Shown here piece after piece: positions 18,121 to 25,606 of a DNA stretch of 64,000 bases. A program made the position numbers and the translations under genes. Numbering within the stretch: position 1 is the stretch's first letter; the number at the start of each line of letters is the position of its first letter. The notes beneath the pieces were generated by a model. It saw only the letters and a list, made by a program, of their open reading frames with translations. It did no database searches and was not told where the DNA came from. Where the stretch lies: contig OY970236.1 in the NCBI GenBank assembly GCA_963714155.1, positions 62,001 to 126,000 of the forward strand. The letters run 5' to 3'. Source of the stretch: VRUE01 sp963714155. GTDB taxonomy: Bacteria; Actinomycetota; Thermoleophilia; Solirubrobacterales; 70-9.

Positions 18121-18726
18121 TCATCCCTTTTCGGTGGGCGGAGCGGGTGGCGGCACATCGCCCGCCTCAAAGGCCTCGGGAACCGAGGCGGCGAGGCTCG
18201 TCCCGAGCAACTGGCGCAAGGCGACGAGGTGCTGGGCGTGGCTGGCGGCGAGCGCTGCGGCGAGCGTGCGCGGAGCCGGCGTGTTCAGGTGGGGCGCCGC
18301 GTCCAAGGCCTCGCTGAGCGAGGCGTTCTCCTCTTCGTAGGCGAGCAGCAGCGCCTCTTCCGCGCTCTTCGGGCCCGGCGCTTCGAATTCGGCCGCTTCG
18401 GCGTCGGTTTCGCCCCCGACCCCGCGGATCGCCCTGGTGATCGCGTCGAGGTGGGTCTGATCCTGTCCGCGCAGCTGTCCCGCGACCGCAAGCGGCCGGC
18501 CGCGCAGCTGTGCCAGCACCCGCCCGTAGGCATCCACGGTCGTCAGTTCCTGAGAGAGGAGGGTGTTGAGGACTTCGACGTCAGCGGCCTTATCGCTGTC
18601 CGTCGCCGCCCCCTGCCCACTGCGACCGCAGCCAGCCACCCCGATCGCCACGGCGATCAGAAAGACAACGACGCGGCCGAAGCCGCGCCGCTGACTGCTG
18701 ATGGCAAATACTCGCTTCGAACCCAT
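18121..18726 (-). CDS. Ferritin-like domain lipoprotein
   Basis: The 201-residue protein begins with a lipoprotein signal peptide (VVVFLIAVAIGVAGC, lipobox Cys at about 33). A four-helix ferritin-like domain follows, with LLSQELTTVDAYGRVL, GQDQTHLDAITRAI, LLAYEEENASLSEAL and SHAQHLVALRQLLG. These match the Glu and ExxH-like positions of DUF4439/ferritin-like proteins, although one ExxH is QxxH. It would sit on the outer face of the membrane. It is the first gene of a three-gene operon (lipoprotein, MMPL, pgsA). Metal binding is possible but unproven. Confidence 0.78.
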   Translation of the reverse strand: MGSKRVFAISSQRRGFGRVVVFLIAVAIGVAGCGRSGQGAATDSDKAADVEVLNTLLSQELTTVDAYGRVLAQLRGRPLAVAGQLRGQDQTHLDAITRAIRGVGGETDAEAAEFEAPGPKSAEEALLLAYEEENASLSEALDAAPHLNTPAPRTLAAALAASHAQHLVALRQLLGTSLAASVPEAFEAGDVPPPAPPTEKG

Positions 18727-18782
18727 ATGCGGGTGCGAAGCATATGAGGAGTTCTAGCTGCTTTTGCTCGAAATTACTAGAC

Positions 18783-19427
18783 CTACTTGGCTGCCTTCTT
18801 TTTGCGGCCTCGTTTTGCGCCCTTTGCCGACTTGGCCTCAGCTGACAGGCCCTCGAAGTTCATGAGCACGGCCGTGGCAGGAATTCCCTCCTCGTCAGAC
18901 TTTGCGAGGCGCTTCGCGCTGGCCGCTTGGATATCGATGAGCTTGGCAAGCGTCTCATTGAGCAGATCCGCTGACTCGCTCCAACCCTTCTCATCAACAA
19001 CGCCGGGCGTCCAGCTCATGTGCACGTCGTCGCGGGCATTGAAGGTGCCGCCCTCTATGGCGCCGACTACGTCCTGGATGATGCTCTCGAAGACCGAGGC
19101 GGTCACCCCAGGCTTGATTGAGTCAGGCAGGTGCTCCCAGTCGCGATCAGCGAGATATGCCCTCTCAGTCGCGCGATAATAGTGCTCGACAGCGCCTCGA
19201 CGCGGCTCTGTCTTGACCATTTCGATGCATTCGAAGTCCTTGAGGACTTTGACGTGGTAGCTGACCTGGCTGAGGCCCTCTTCTAGCTCCTTGGAGAGTT
19301 CATTGGGGCTCGCCATCCGCTCGTTGAGAATCATCAGGATCTGAACGCGCAGCGGATGCGCAAGCGCCTTAACGAGGCGCTGGTCGATCGCACCCGCGCT
19401 CTTACTCTTTTTCTTGGTCTTAGTCAT
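18783..19427 (-). CDS. ArsR-like winged-helix regulator, copy 1
   Basis: The protein has 214 residues from ATG 19427. Residues about 14-90 are an ArsR-type winged helix: RLVKALAHPLRVQILMILNE, then ASPNELSKELEEGLSQVSYH and VKVLKDFECIEMVKTEPRRG. There is no Cys metal site. The C-terminal ~120 residues (TASVFESIIQDVVGAIEGGT, then SWTPGVVDEKGW) are shared with the regulator at 20427-21104, so the two are paralogues. The tail is Lys/Arg-rich. A TTG at 19436, 6 nt after GAGGAG, is an equally plausible start. An inverted repeat at 19545-19560 may be its operator. Confidence 0.8.
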   Translation of the reverse strand: MTKTKKKSKSAGAIDQRLVKALAHPLRVQILMILNERMASPNELSKELEEGLSQVSYHVKVLKDFECIEMVKTEPRRGAVEHYYRATERAYLADRDWEHLPDSIKPGVTASVFESIIQDVVGAIEGGTFNARDDVHMSWTPGVVDEKGWSESADLLNETLAKLIDIQAASAKRLAKSDEEGIPATAVLMNFEGLSAEAKSAKGAKRGRKKKAAK

Positions 19428-19544
19428 TGCAGCCAAAGCGGACTCCTCATTTCGTTTTCGCAAGCTTGAACCACTCCATCGTATTAGACGCAAAGCTGGA
19501 ATGACAACAATAAATCGGGCCTTTTGCGGGCGCCGAACTTAATA

Positions 19545-19580
19545 CTGGAACTTTTTCCAGCATTCGACTGGTCTAAAGCG
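19545..19580. promoter_or_regulatory. Inverted repeat and conserved box upstream of ArsR copy 1
   Basis: CTGGAA (19545-19550) and TTCCAG (19555-19560) form a short palindrome. It is followed by ACTGGTCTAAAGCG, which closely matches GCTGGTCTCAAGCG in front of the ThiF gene near 21215. The two regions line up over about 37 nt, so the two ArsR-like genes seem to have kept related control sequences. Confidence 0.5.
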
Positions 19581-19707
19581 TCGGATGGGTCGCGACCCCC
19601 AACCGCAAGAGCTGACGATTGCGAAGGGGGTGAGGCAGGGTGAAGATTGGAAAGAGCGAGCACGTCGTTCCCGTGCTCTCAACTATCAAGGGCCGCTAAG
19701 CGAGTCA

Positions 19708-19747
19708 GCGGGACCCGATTCGCTGCGAAGGACGAATCGGGTCCCGC
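19708..19747. repeat. 15-bp perfect hairpin upstream of udgB
   Basis: GCGGGACCCGATTCG at 19708-19722 is matched exactly by its reverse complement at 19733-19747 around a 10-nt loop. No U-run follows on either strand. It lies 34 nt before udgB, so it could be an attenuator, an mRNA-stability element or a small-RNA terminator. No gene is convincing between 19580 and 19780. Confidence 0.55.
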
Positions 19748-19780
19748 GACCGCACCACTGGCTCGTGATTCAGTTTGCGC

Positions 19781-20482
19781 ATGGGAAGAACCCCAAACGC
19801 GGCATCCAACGAGCTTAAGACGCTGGCCCAGGAGATTCACTCGTGCACTCGATGCCCTCGGCTAGTCGAGTGGCGAGAGGAGCGGGCCGCAAATCCGCCC
19901 CGCCGCTACCAAGGGCAACGCTATTGGGCTCGCCCTCTTGACGGATTCGGCGATGTAAAAGCCCGCATAGCGATTGTTGGACTTGCTCCCGCCGCCAACG
20001 GAGCCAACCGAACGGGTCGTATGTTCACCGGCGATCGATCGGGTGATTGGCTTTACGCCGCGCTCTACCGGGCGGGGTATGCCAACCAACCGACGAGCGA
20101 GCACCGCGACGACGGCCTGCGTCTCGAAGATATTTACGTAACCGCCGTAGTCCGCTGCGCACCGCCCGCCAATCGGCCACTTCCCGATGAGCGAGATCAT
20201 TGCTTGCCGTACCTCGAGCGCGAGCTGGAGTTGCTGAAGAACTGTCGGACGATCGTGGCCCTAGGCGGCTTTGCCTGGGACGGAACGCTTCGTGCTCTCG
20301 ACCAGCTTGGCGAGGAGGTGCCGAAGCCAAAACCGCGCTTCGGCCACAGCGCAGAAGCCTCAACTGGGCGCTGGAGAATGATTGGCTGCTATCACCCCAG
20401 CCAGCAGAACACCTTTACGGGCCGGCTTACTGAGCCGATGATCGATGAGGTTTTTGCTCGCGCTGGCGAGCTTGCCCGGTAG
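19781..20482 (+). CDS. udgB: Type-5 uracil-DNA glycosylase
   Basis: The 233-residue protein fits family 5 UDG (UdgB). Iron-sulphur ligands are C22 and C25 (HSCTRCP) plus the Cys of VRCAPP and DHCLPY. Motif A is GLAPAANGANRTGR (about 66-79), and the catalytic Asp of family 4 is replaced as is usual for family 5. The C-terminal motif is HPSQQNTFTGRLT (about 204). It excises uracil and some deaminated purines from DNA. ATG 19781 gives a normal N-terminus (a TTG 6 nt upstream is in frame). The last 56 nt overlap the convergent ArsR-like gene. Confidence 0.9.
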   Translation: MGRTPNAASNELKTLAQEIHSCTRCPRLVEWREERAANPPRRYQGQRYWARPLDGFGDVKARIAIVGLAPAANGANRTGRMFTGDRSGDWLYAALYRAGYANQPTSEHRDDGLRLEDIYVTAVVRCAPPANRPLPDERDHCLPYLERELELLKNCRTIVALGGFAWDGTLRALDQLGEEVPKPKPRFGHSAEASTGRWRMIGCYHPSQQNTFTGRLTEPMIDEVFARAGELAR

Positions 20483-21104
20483 CGCCGGATTGCTCCTCGA
20501 CGTCAGGGGTTTCGAAGGCCAGGATCGCCATGGTTGCCGGAAGCCCACGCTCGTGCCCCTTCGCCAACCGCAGTGCTGCTGCCTCCTGAATGGCACCAAG
20601 CTGCTCAAGTGTCCGATCCATCAGATCGCGCGCTTCACCCCAGCCCTGCAGATCGAATTCTGCGGGTAGCCAGCTGACGTGCCTGTCATCCCGCGCATTG
20701 AGAGTGCCTTCCTCCAGCGCATCGACGACATCGTCGAATAGATACTGAAGAGCGCTCACGGCAACATCGGCCTTGATCGAAGCTGGCAAAGCGCGCCATC
20801 GGGTCTCATCGAAAATCAGCGTCCTCCTCGCCTGGAAGAAGTGCTCTTTTGCTCCTCGCCTCTGCTTGGTCTCGACCTTCTCGATGCATTCGAATTTCTC
20901 CAGCTCTTCGATGTGGTGGTAGAAGGAGCTGACGTCGGCGCCCAGTTCCTCGCCGATTTCGCTGGCGCTGGCGACTCGCTCATTGAGCACCGCGAGGATG
21001 TGCTCGCGCACGGGATGGCCGAGGGCTTTGATCAGACGGCGGTCGAAGAACGTCTTCAGCTCGTCCCCTTCGCTCAGCTCCTGCATTGACTTGCCTGGCG
21101 TCAC
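20427..21104 (-). CDS. ArsR-like winged-helix regulator, copy 2
   Basis: The 225-residue protein is a paralogue of the regulator at 18783. The winged helix has RLIKALGHPVREHILAVLNE, ASASEIGEELGADVSSFYHH and IEELEKFECIEKVETKQRRG (about 23-85). The same C-terminal domain follows (ALQYLFDDVVDALEEGTLNA, then HVSWLPAEFDLQGWGEARDL). No metal-binding Cys is seen, so the signal is not an obvious metal. It is divergent from the ThiF-like gene, with an inverted repeat between them. The 3' end overlaps udgB by 56 nt. Confidence 0.82.
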   Translation of the reverse strand: MTPGKSMQELSEGDELKTFFDRRLIKALGHPVREHILAVLNERVASASEIGEELGADVSSFYHHIEELEKFECIEKVETKQRRGAKEHFFQARRTLIFDETRWRALPASIKADVAVSALQYLFDDVVDALEEGTLNARDDRHVSWLPAEFDLQGWGEARDLMDRTLEQLGAIQEAAALRLAKGHERGLPATMAILAFETPDVEEQSGATGQARQREQKPHRSSAQ

Positions 21105-21178
21105 GGCGTGCCTCCCCGGGTTGATTGCGGCACCACGATAGATCTCCGTCCGTACCGCAACCGAGCCTTAATTGCGGC

Positions 21179-21198
21179 GTTTCAAGATTAATTGAAAC
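21179..21198. promoter_or_regulatory. Inverted repeat, candidate ArsR-like operator
   Basis: GTTTCAA (21179-21185) and TTGAAAC (21192-21198) form a 7-bp inverted repeat with a 6-nt spacer. It sits in the AT-rich region between the ArsR-like gene and the divergent ThiF-like gene. Confidence 0.5.
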
Positions 21199-21249
21199 TA
21201 ATTTGAGCAATTGGCTGGTCTCAAGCGTACCCAGAGGAGGTGGGCATAA

Positions 21250-22356
21250 ATGCAACGACCGCGACTGAAGCGGACCACTCAGCAGATGGAGGCGCCCAAT
21301 GGCGACCTCTACCTGCTCCGGCCGAGCGCCGGTGCAGACGTTCACATCGAGGATCCGGACCCGGAGGGACGGCGCCTGCTTGCCGCCCTCGACGGGACCC
21401 GGACGAAAGAGGATCTGATCGAGGAGTTCGGCGCCAACGAGGTCGGTGATCTGCTCGCCCAGTTCGAGGAGCTGGGCGTGGTCGAGGACGCCGCCGACGA
21501 TGACGAGATCCCCGCCGCGGTGGTCGAGCGCTTCGATCGCCAGCTGCGTTATTTCAGCGACATCACCAGCGGGCCGACGGCGGCGCAGTGCCAGGAACGC
21601 TTGGCCAAGGCGCGGATCGCCGTGCTCGGCATCGGCGGCCTCGGCGGCTGGTCGGCCCTGAACCTGGCCTGCTGCGGGATCGGCGAGATGCTGATCGTCG
21701 ACTTCGACCGGGTCGAGCTGAGCAACCTCAACCGACAGGTCCTCTACTCGGAGGCCGATATCGGCCGCTTCAAGGCCGAGGCGGCGGCGGAGCGCCTCGC
21801 CGGCTTCAACTCGGCGATGAAGGTCGAGGCGCGGGTGCAGAAGCTCGACAGCGAAGCGGCAATCACCGAGACGATCACCGGCTACGACCTCGTGATCGAC
21901 GCCTGCGACTGGCCCGCCCACGACATCGAGCGCTGGATCAACGCCGCTTGCTTCGCCGCCGGCATCCCCTTCGTCGCGATGAGCCACTTCCCGCCGGTGG
22001 CGCGGGTCGGACCGCTCTACGTGCCGGAGGTGACCGGCTGCTTCAGCTGCCAGGAGATCAGCTACCGGCGCGCCTTCCCGCTCTACGACGTCGCGGTCAA
22101 CCAGCAGCGGGGCAAAGGCTCACCGGCGGCGACGCTGGGGCCGGCCTGCAGCTTGATCGGCGGCCAGATCGGGCTCGACATCATGCACTACCTGACCGGT
22201 CTCGCCAGGCCCTCGACCCTGGGCGTCGGCCACATGTATGACCTGCGCACGATGCGGGTCGATCGTGAGCCGGTGGTGCCGGAGCCGAGCTGCCCGGTCT
22301 GCAGCGGGATGCAACCCTCCTCCGACAAAGAGCTCCAGGAAACGGCGCCGCGATAG
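21250..22356 (+). CDS. ThiF/E1-like adenylyltransferase with RRE/PqqD-like N-terminus
   Basis: The 368-residue protein has an E1-like adenylation domain at about 115-340. The nucleotide loop is VLGIGGLGGWSALNLACCGI, the acidic strand VDFDRVELSNLNRQ supplies Arg and Asp, and two zinc pairs are present (CFSCQE and CPVCSG). Residues about 15-80 (LYLLRPSAGADVHIEDPDPE, GTRTKEDLIEEFGANEVGDL) resemble the PqqD/RRE leader-peptide-binding fold of RiPP enzymes and the N-terminal clamp of MccB. A peptide or protein C-terminus is therefore the likely substrate (inference). A strong GGAGGTGG site lies 6 nt before the ATG. No precursor peptide is visible nearby. Confidence 0.8.
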   Translation: MQRPRLKRTTQQMEAPNGDLYLLRPSAGADVHIEDPDPEGRRLLAALDGTRTKEDLIEEFGANEVGDLLAQFEELGVVEDAADDDEIPAAVVERFDRQLRYFSDITSGPTAAQCQERLAKARIAVLGIGGLGGWSALNLACCGIGEMLIVDFDRVELSNLNRQVLYSEADIGRFKAEAAAERLAGFNSAMKVEARVQKLDSEAAITETITGYDLVIDACDWPAHDIERWINAACFAAGIPFVAMSHFPPVARVGPLYVPEVTGCFSCQEISYRRAFPLYDVAVNQQRGKGSPAATLGPACSLIGGQIGLDIMHYLTGLARPSTLGVGHMYDLRTMRVDREPVVPEPSCPVCSGMQPSSDKELQETAPR

Positions 22357-22357
22357 C

Positions 22358-22672
22358 TCAGATCTGTGTGGCGATGATGCCGAACAGACCTACGACAATC
22401 AGACCACTGACCTGCAGGACCGCTCGTTGGTAGGAGGCGAAGAGCGCCTCGAGGCTGGTGAAGCGATTCTCGATGGATGCCTCAATCCCGCCCAAGCGAC
22501 GATCGACTTCGTTGAATCGATGGTCGACCCATTCGAAACGCTCGTCCACCCGCTGCTCAAGATGGTCGACCTTGCCCTCAAGGGCATCGAGCTTCCGATC
22601 CGTCCAAGCTTCCCTCATCGCCTCCATGATGCCACTGTAGCGGTCGCCGCAGCTCATACATTTCGCAGACAT
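22358..22672 (-). CDS. Coiled-coil protein with C-terminal membrane anchor
   Basis: The 104-residue protein has a heptad-rich middle (LDALEGKVDHLEQRVDERFE, about 29-48, continuing to ~78). A single C-terminal TM helix follows (VLQVSGLIVVGLFGIIAT). The N-terminus has CMSCGDRY, which may or may not belong: ATG starts at residues 1, 6, 16 and 19 are all possible. Similar short coiled-coil/TM proteins have no clear function. It converges on the ThiF-like gene with 1 nt between the stop codons. Confidence 0.65.
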   Translation of the reverse strand: MSAKCMSCGDRYSGIMEAMREAWTDRKLDALEGKVDHLEQRVDERFEWVDHRFNEVDRRLGGIEASIENRFTSLEALFASYQRAVLQVSGLIVVGLFGIIATQI

Positions 22673-22701
22673 TAGGTTTCTGCAATAAATCCCGCGCGGA
22701 T

Positions 22702-23328
22702 CTACGACGGGCGGCGCACACGCGAAAGGAGAGCGACTAGGGGCCCGAGGAAGAGCACGATCCAGCAGTAGGGCGCCAGGTGGGGGTCGAGGAGGGCGAC
22801 CGGGATCGAGGCGAAGAAGACCGCCGCGACGAGCAGAGCTGAGCGCTGGCCCACCTTGGCTTCCTTAGGCGTGACCCGGCTGAGGCCGGCGCGGCGGGCG
22901 TCGGCGAACATCAGCACCCCGGAGAGGAGCACGCCGATCAGGTTGACGGCGTAGAGGATCACCGCCGCCTCGTCGCCGCCGTGGTCGCCGAGCACCTGAC
23001 TGCTGAAGGGGATCAGCACGATCCAAGCCAGGTAGAAGAGGTTGAGCGCGATCAGGCGCCCGTCAAAGCCGGTGACGTCGCCGAAGAAGCGGTGGTGGAC
23101 GACCCAGAAGCGGCCGATCACGGCGAAGCTGAGCGCGTAGGCGAAGAGATCCTGTCCCTGCTCCCGCAGCACCGGCCAGAGGTCGTCGTGGCGGACGTGC
23201 TCGGGCACGCCCAGGTTGAGCACCAGCAGCGTGATCGCGATCGCGAAGACCCCATCGCTGAAGGCAACGATGCGCGAGAACTCGATCTCGTTCTCCGCCC
23301 GCCGCTTGGCTGTCTGCGCCCTCGACAC
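22702..23328 (-). CDS. TMEM175-like potassium channel (DUF1211)
   Basis: The 208-residue, six-TM protein has the family signature RIVAFSDGVFAIAITLLVL in TM1 (about 19-37) and GRFWVVHHRFF after TM3. Bacterial TMEM175 proteins are tetrameric K+-permeable channels lacking the usual selectivity filter. The start is GTG 23328. It stands alone between the coiled-coil gene and tRNA-Thr. Confidence 0.87.
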   Translation of the reverse strand: MSRAQTAKRRAENEIEFSRIVAFSDGVFAIAITLLVLNLGVPEHVRHDDLWPVLREQGQDLFAYALSFAVIGRFWVVHHRFFGDVTGFDGRLIALNLFYLAWIVLIPFSSQVLGDHGGDEAAVILYAVNLIGVLLSGVLMFADARRAGLSRVTPKEAKVGQRSALLVAAVFFASIPVALLDPHLAPYCWIVLFLGPLVALLSRVRRPS

Positions 23329-23398
23329 GCCCCCATCATCGAGACCGCCCGCGACGGAACCACGCTCGGCCCCAGCACTCCTACAATGAAGCGGTCCC

Positions 23399-23471
23399 GC
23401 CGACGTAGCTCAGTTGGTAGAGCACTTCACTCGTAATGAAGGGGTCCCCGGTTCAAATCCGGGCGTCGGCT
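23399..23471 (+). tRNA. tRNA-Thr (CGU)
   Basis: A complete 73-nt cloverleaf: acceptor GCCGACG/CGTCGGC, D arm GCTC-AGTTGGTA-GAGC, anticodon stem CTTCA/TGAAG with loop CTCGTAA (anticodon CGT), T arm CCCGG-TTCAAAT-CCGGG, discriminator T, no encoded CCA. Partial copies of its 3' half occur at 38591 and 54857. Confidence 0.95.
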
Positions 23472-23473
23472 TC
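23428..23473 (+). other. Putative attachment-site core in tRNA-Thr 3' half
   Basis: This 46-nt stretch from the anticodon loop to just past the 3' end recurs in direct orientation at 54857-54902 (44/46 identical). Its last 38 nt recur at 38591-38628 (34/38). Tyrosine integrases typically use exactly this part of a tRNA gene. Confidence 0.7.
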
Positions 23474-23478
23474 CGGCA

Positions 23479-23784
23479 TCAGGGTGCTTCGTAGCGGACG
23501 TGCCCGGATCCATCCAGCTCGACGACGACGAATCGCGTGCTGATTGACCCGACGACTGCTCTGCAGGAGAACTTCAGCCCCTCCATCTGGGGAATCGCCG
23601 TGGGGCAGCTCACCCGGGCACGCTGCCCGCGCTGAGCCAAGCTGCTCTGCGCAATCGCCCGCTCGATCTTCTCCGTGTTGAGAGTGGCGATCGACTGCGA
23701 GGAACCGCACGCCCCAAGTACCAGGCTGGACCCCACGACGAGCGCCAAAACCAAGGCCCGGAGATGCCGCCCGAACGGTGCCAT
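23479..23784 (-). CDS. DUF4333-type lipoprotein
   Basis: The 101-residue protein has a lipoprotein signal (ALVLALVVGSSLVLGAC, lipobox Cys about 26). A compact domain follows with a Cys pair (VSCPTAIPQ and FSCRAVVG) and a C-terminal strand VVVELDGSGHVRYE, matching the small DUF4333 domain of actinobacterial lipoproteins. It should be anchored to the outer membrane face. It is the last gene of the four-gene surface operon, and its ATG overlaps the previous stop (TGATG). Its 3' end is only 8 nt from the tRNA-Thr 3' end on the other strand. Confidence 0.78.
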   Translation of the reverse strand: MAPFGRHLRALVLALVVGSSLVLGACGSSQSIATLNTEKIERAIAQSSLAQRGQRARVSCPTAIPQMEGLKFSCRAVVGSISTRFVVVELDGSGHVRYEAP

Positions 23785-24860
23785 CAGGCGAGCTTCTCGA
23801 TGACCACGGAAGCATTCGAGTTCGGCTGCGTCCCTCCGATTGGCGTCGCGAGGCCAACTGCCGCACTCGAGGTGTGGTTCCTAACCGTGAGAACAGCGCC
23901 CGCGGGAGCGACGAAGATCGCCTGCCCTGTGTTCTGCTGGGTGCCGGCTCCGGAGCCGTAGACGGTTCCCGGAACCAGAGTTCCGTTGACGAACAGGGCC
24001 ATCTGGCTGGGCTCGGTGCCCGACACGGAGAAGGTGACCTCGTAGGTACCGGCAGCCGTCAACGTGATCCCGGCAGCACCAAGCGCGTGGGTAATGCCAG
24101 GCGTCAAGACGCCATTGGAATCGAAGGTCACGTCACCCTCGAGCGGGACGGTCTCTCCGCCCAAGTTGTAGATGTACGCGTACTGCGAGAGTCCGTTCGA
24201 GCCCGCGGGGCCAGTCGCCCCAGTGGCGCCTGGCGTGCCGGCTGGCCCTTGAGATCCTTCGGCGCCCGGAGCTCCCTGCTGGCCAGTTTCGCCAGCGGGC
24301 CCCGGAGGGCCGGCGGGGCCTACCGAGCCGGTGGCTCCGGCTTCTCCTGGAAGGCCGTCTTCGCCCGCAAGGCCTGCTTCGCCCTGAGCACCTGGAGTCC
24401 CACTCGATCCAACTTCTCCTTGGGGCCCGGTGGCTCCCGCCTCCCCCGCGGCGCCAACTTCACCCTGGACGCCTTGCAGACCCTGAGAACCCGCGGGACC
24501 GGTAGCCCCGATTTCACCCTGGACGCCCTGCAAGCCTTCAGGGCCAGCCGTGCCCGGCGAACCGGAAGCACCTGTGGCGCCCTCAGCTCCCCTTGCTCCG
24601 GGCTTACCGGCGGAGCCAGTGTCGCCCTTGGCTCCCTGTTGCCCTCGCGGACCTGGGTGTGCGTGGCAAGCCGGCGGTGGCCGGTGGCCGCAGCGAAAAG
24701 AGGTTCCAGCGCGGCCCGTGAGCCCCGCCGACCCGCAGGGCGGCGGGGGCTGCAACGGGCATGCTGCGACAGCGATCGCGGTAGGACACAGAACAGCAAT
24801 CGCGCCTACTGCAAAGAGCAGGATGCTCCGGTATCTAGCGCACATAGCCCGGCCCCTCAT
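23784..24860 (-). CDS. Collagen-like protein with C1q/BclA-like C-terminal domain
   Basis: The protein has 358 residues from ATG 24860, which overlaps the upstream stop (ATGA). A signal peptide (LLFAVGAIAVLCPTAIAVAA) is followed by a Cys/Pro segment, then about 150 residues of Gly-X-Y repeats (GPRGQQGAKGDTGSAG, with GLQGVQGE occurring twice). The C-terminal ~135-residue beta domain (YAYIYNLGGETVPLEGDVTF, TYEVTFSVSGTEPSQMALFV) resembles BclA/C1q-TNF heads. It would form a trimeric fibre on the cell surface. Wall linkage could come from the neighbouring L,D-transpeptidase (inference). Confidence 0.87.
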   Translation of the reverse strand: MRGRAMCARYRSILLFAVGAIAVLCPTAIAVAACPLQPPPPCGSAGLTGRAGTSFRCGHRPPPACHAHPGPRGQQGAKGDTGSAGKPGARGAEGATGASGSPGTAGPEGLQGVQGEIGATGPAGSQGLQGVQGEVGAAGEAGATGPQGEVGSSGTPGAQGEAGLAGEDGLPGEAGATGSVGPAGPPGPAGETGQQGAPGAEGSQGPAGTPGATGATGPAGSNGLSQYAYIYNLGGETVPLEGDVTFDSNGVLTPGITHALGAAGITLTAAGTYEVTFSVSGTEPSQMALFVNGTLVPGTVYGSGAGTQQNTGQAIFVAPAGAVLTVRNHTSSAAVGLATPIGGTQPNSNASVVIEKLA

Positions 24861-25606
24861 CGCGTGATGGTCAGTGGAATGCCGGCGCCGATACGTCTCG
24901 CCAGCCAAGTGATTGCACGGGTGCCGAGCCGGATGCAGCCGTGTGAAGCCGCCGTCCCGAGAGCGCCCGTGAGGTTGTTTGTCCCGTGGATGCCGATCTG
25001 CCCCGGCCCTCCCTCGAATTCCTGGAAGACATTCGACCTGGCGCTGGTGGCCAGCGCGAACGGGCCGCCGGTTTCATAGGAAGAAAGAGCGAGCGCCTCT
25101 TCGATGAAGAACGATCCCCGCGGGGTCGGCGTCGAGGGCTTGCCGACCACGGCACGGAAGTGGCGGCGGGCGCGATCGCCGTAGTAGACGGTGACGCGCC
25201 GGGACGAAAGCTCGATCAAGATGCGCCAGCCGGTGGAGGTGAGCTTCGTCCGGTTGGTGGAGATCCAGCCCTTGTGACTGTTGGGTCGTCCGGGGAGCCG
25301 GACGTAAAGCCACGAGCCCCCCTTGCGGCTGCTTGCACGGCCGAGGATTGGGAGGACGGTTCGAGCTCGGGTCAGTGGCCGGCGGGAAGCGATCGATTCG
25401 ATCCGGCCTGCCTGCGCACTTGGCCCGGTCCGGGCGACGTGATCGTGCAGCAGCGCCACCAGCGGCTGGCTCGCAGGCGTCGGCGCGGCGGCAGCCGGAG
25501 CAACGAAGGCGCATGCGATCGCCGCCGCGACTAGCACCGCGGCCAACCCCGCACCCCCCCGGCGAGCGCCGGAGGGGGTTGGGTCGTTGTCAGCCCTGCG
25601 GGTCAT
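24857..25606 (-). CDS. L,D-transpeptidase (YkuD domain)
   Basis: This 249-residue secreted enzyme has a signal/TM segment at about 18-40. An SH3-like segment follows (LPILGRASSRKGGSWLYVRL, about 84-103), then the YkuD catalytic domain with IGIHGTNN and ASHGCIRL (catalytic Cys about 226). It cross-links peptidoglycan stem peptides or attaches proteins to them. It sits between the ice-binding and collagen-like genes with ATGA overlaps on both sides, which suggests co-expression to anchor those surface proteins (inference). Confidence 0.9.
   Translation of the reverse strand: MTRRADNDPTPSGARRGGAGLAAVLVAAAIACAFVAPAAAAPTPASQPLVALLHDHVARTGPSAQAGRIESIASRRPLTRARTVLPILGRASSRKGGSWLYVRLPGRPNSHKGWISTNRTKLTSTGWRILIELSSRRVTVYYGDRARRHFRAVVGKPSTPTPRGSFFIEEALALSSYETGGPFALATSARSNVFQEFEGGPGQIGIHGTNNLTGALGTAASHGCIRLGTRAITWLARRIGAGIPLTITR

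Noticed and set aside
19585..19818. 77-codon frame before udgB as a small protein
   Set aside because: It is composed largely of the hairpin and Arg/Gln/Pro-rich sequence and overlaps the udgB start; no ribosome site or domain.
24300..24660. Possible CRISPR or tandem repeat array
   Set aside because: The periodicity is 9 nt Gly-X-Y coding repeats within the collagen-like gene, with no spacer-repeat structure.
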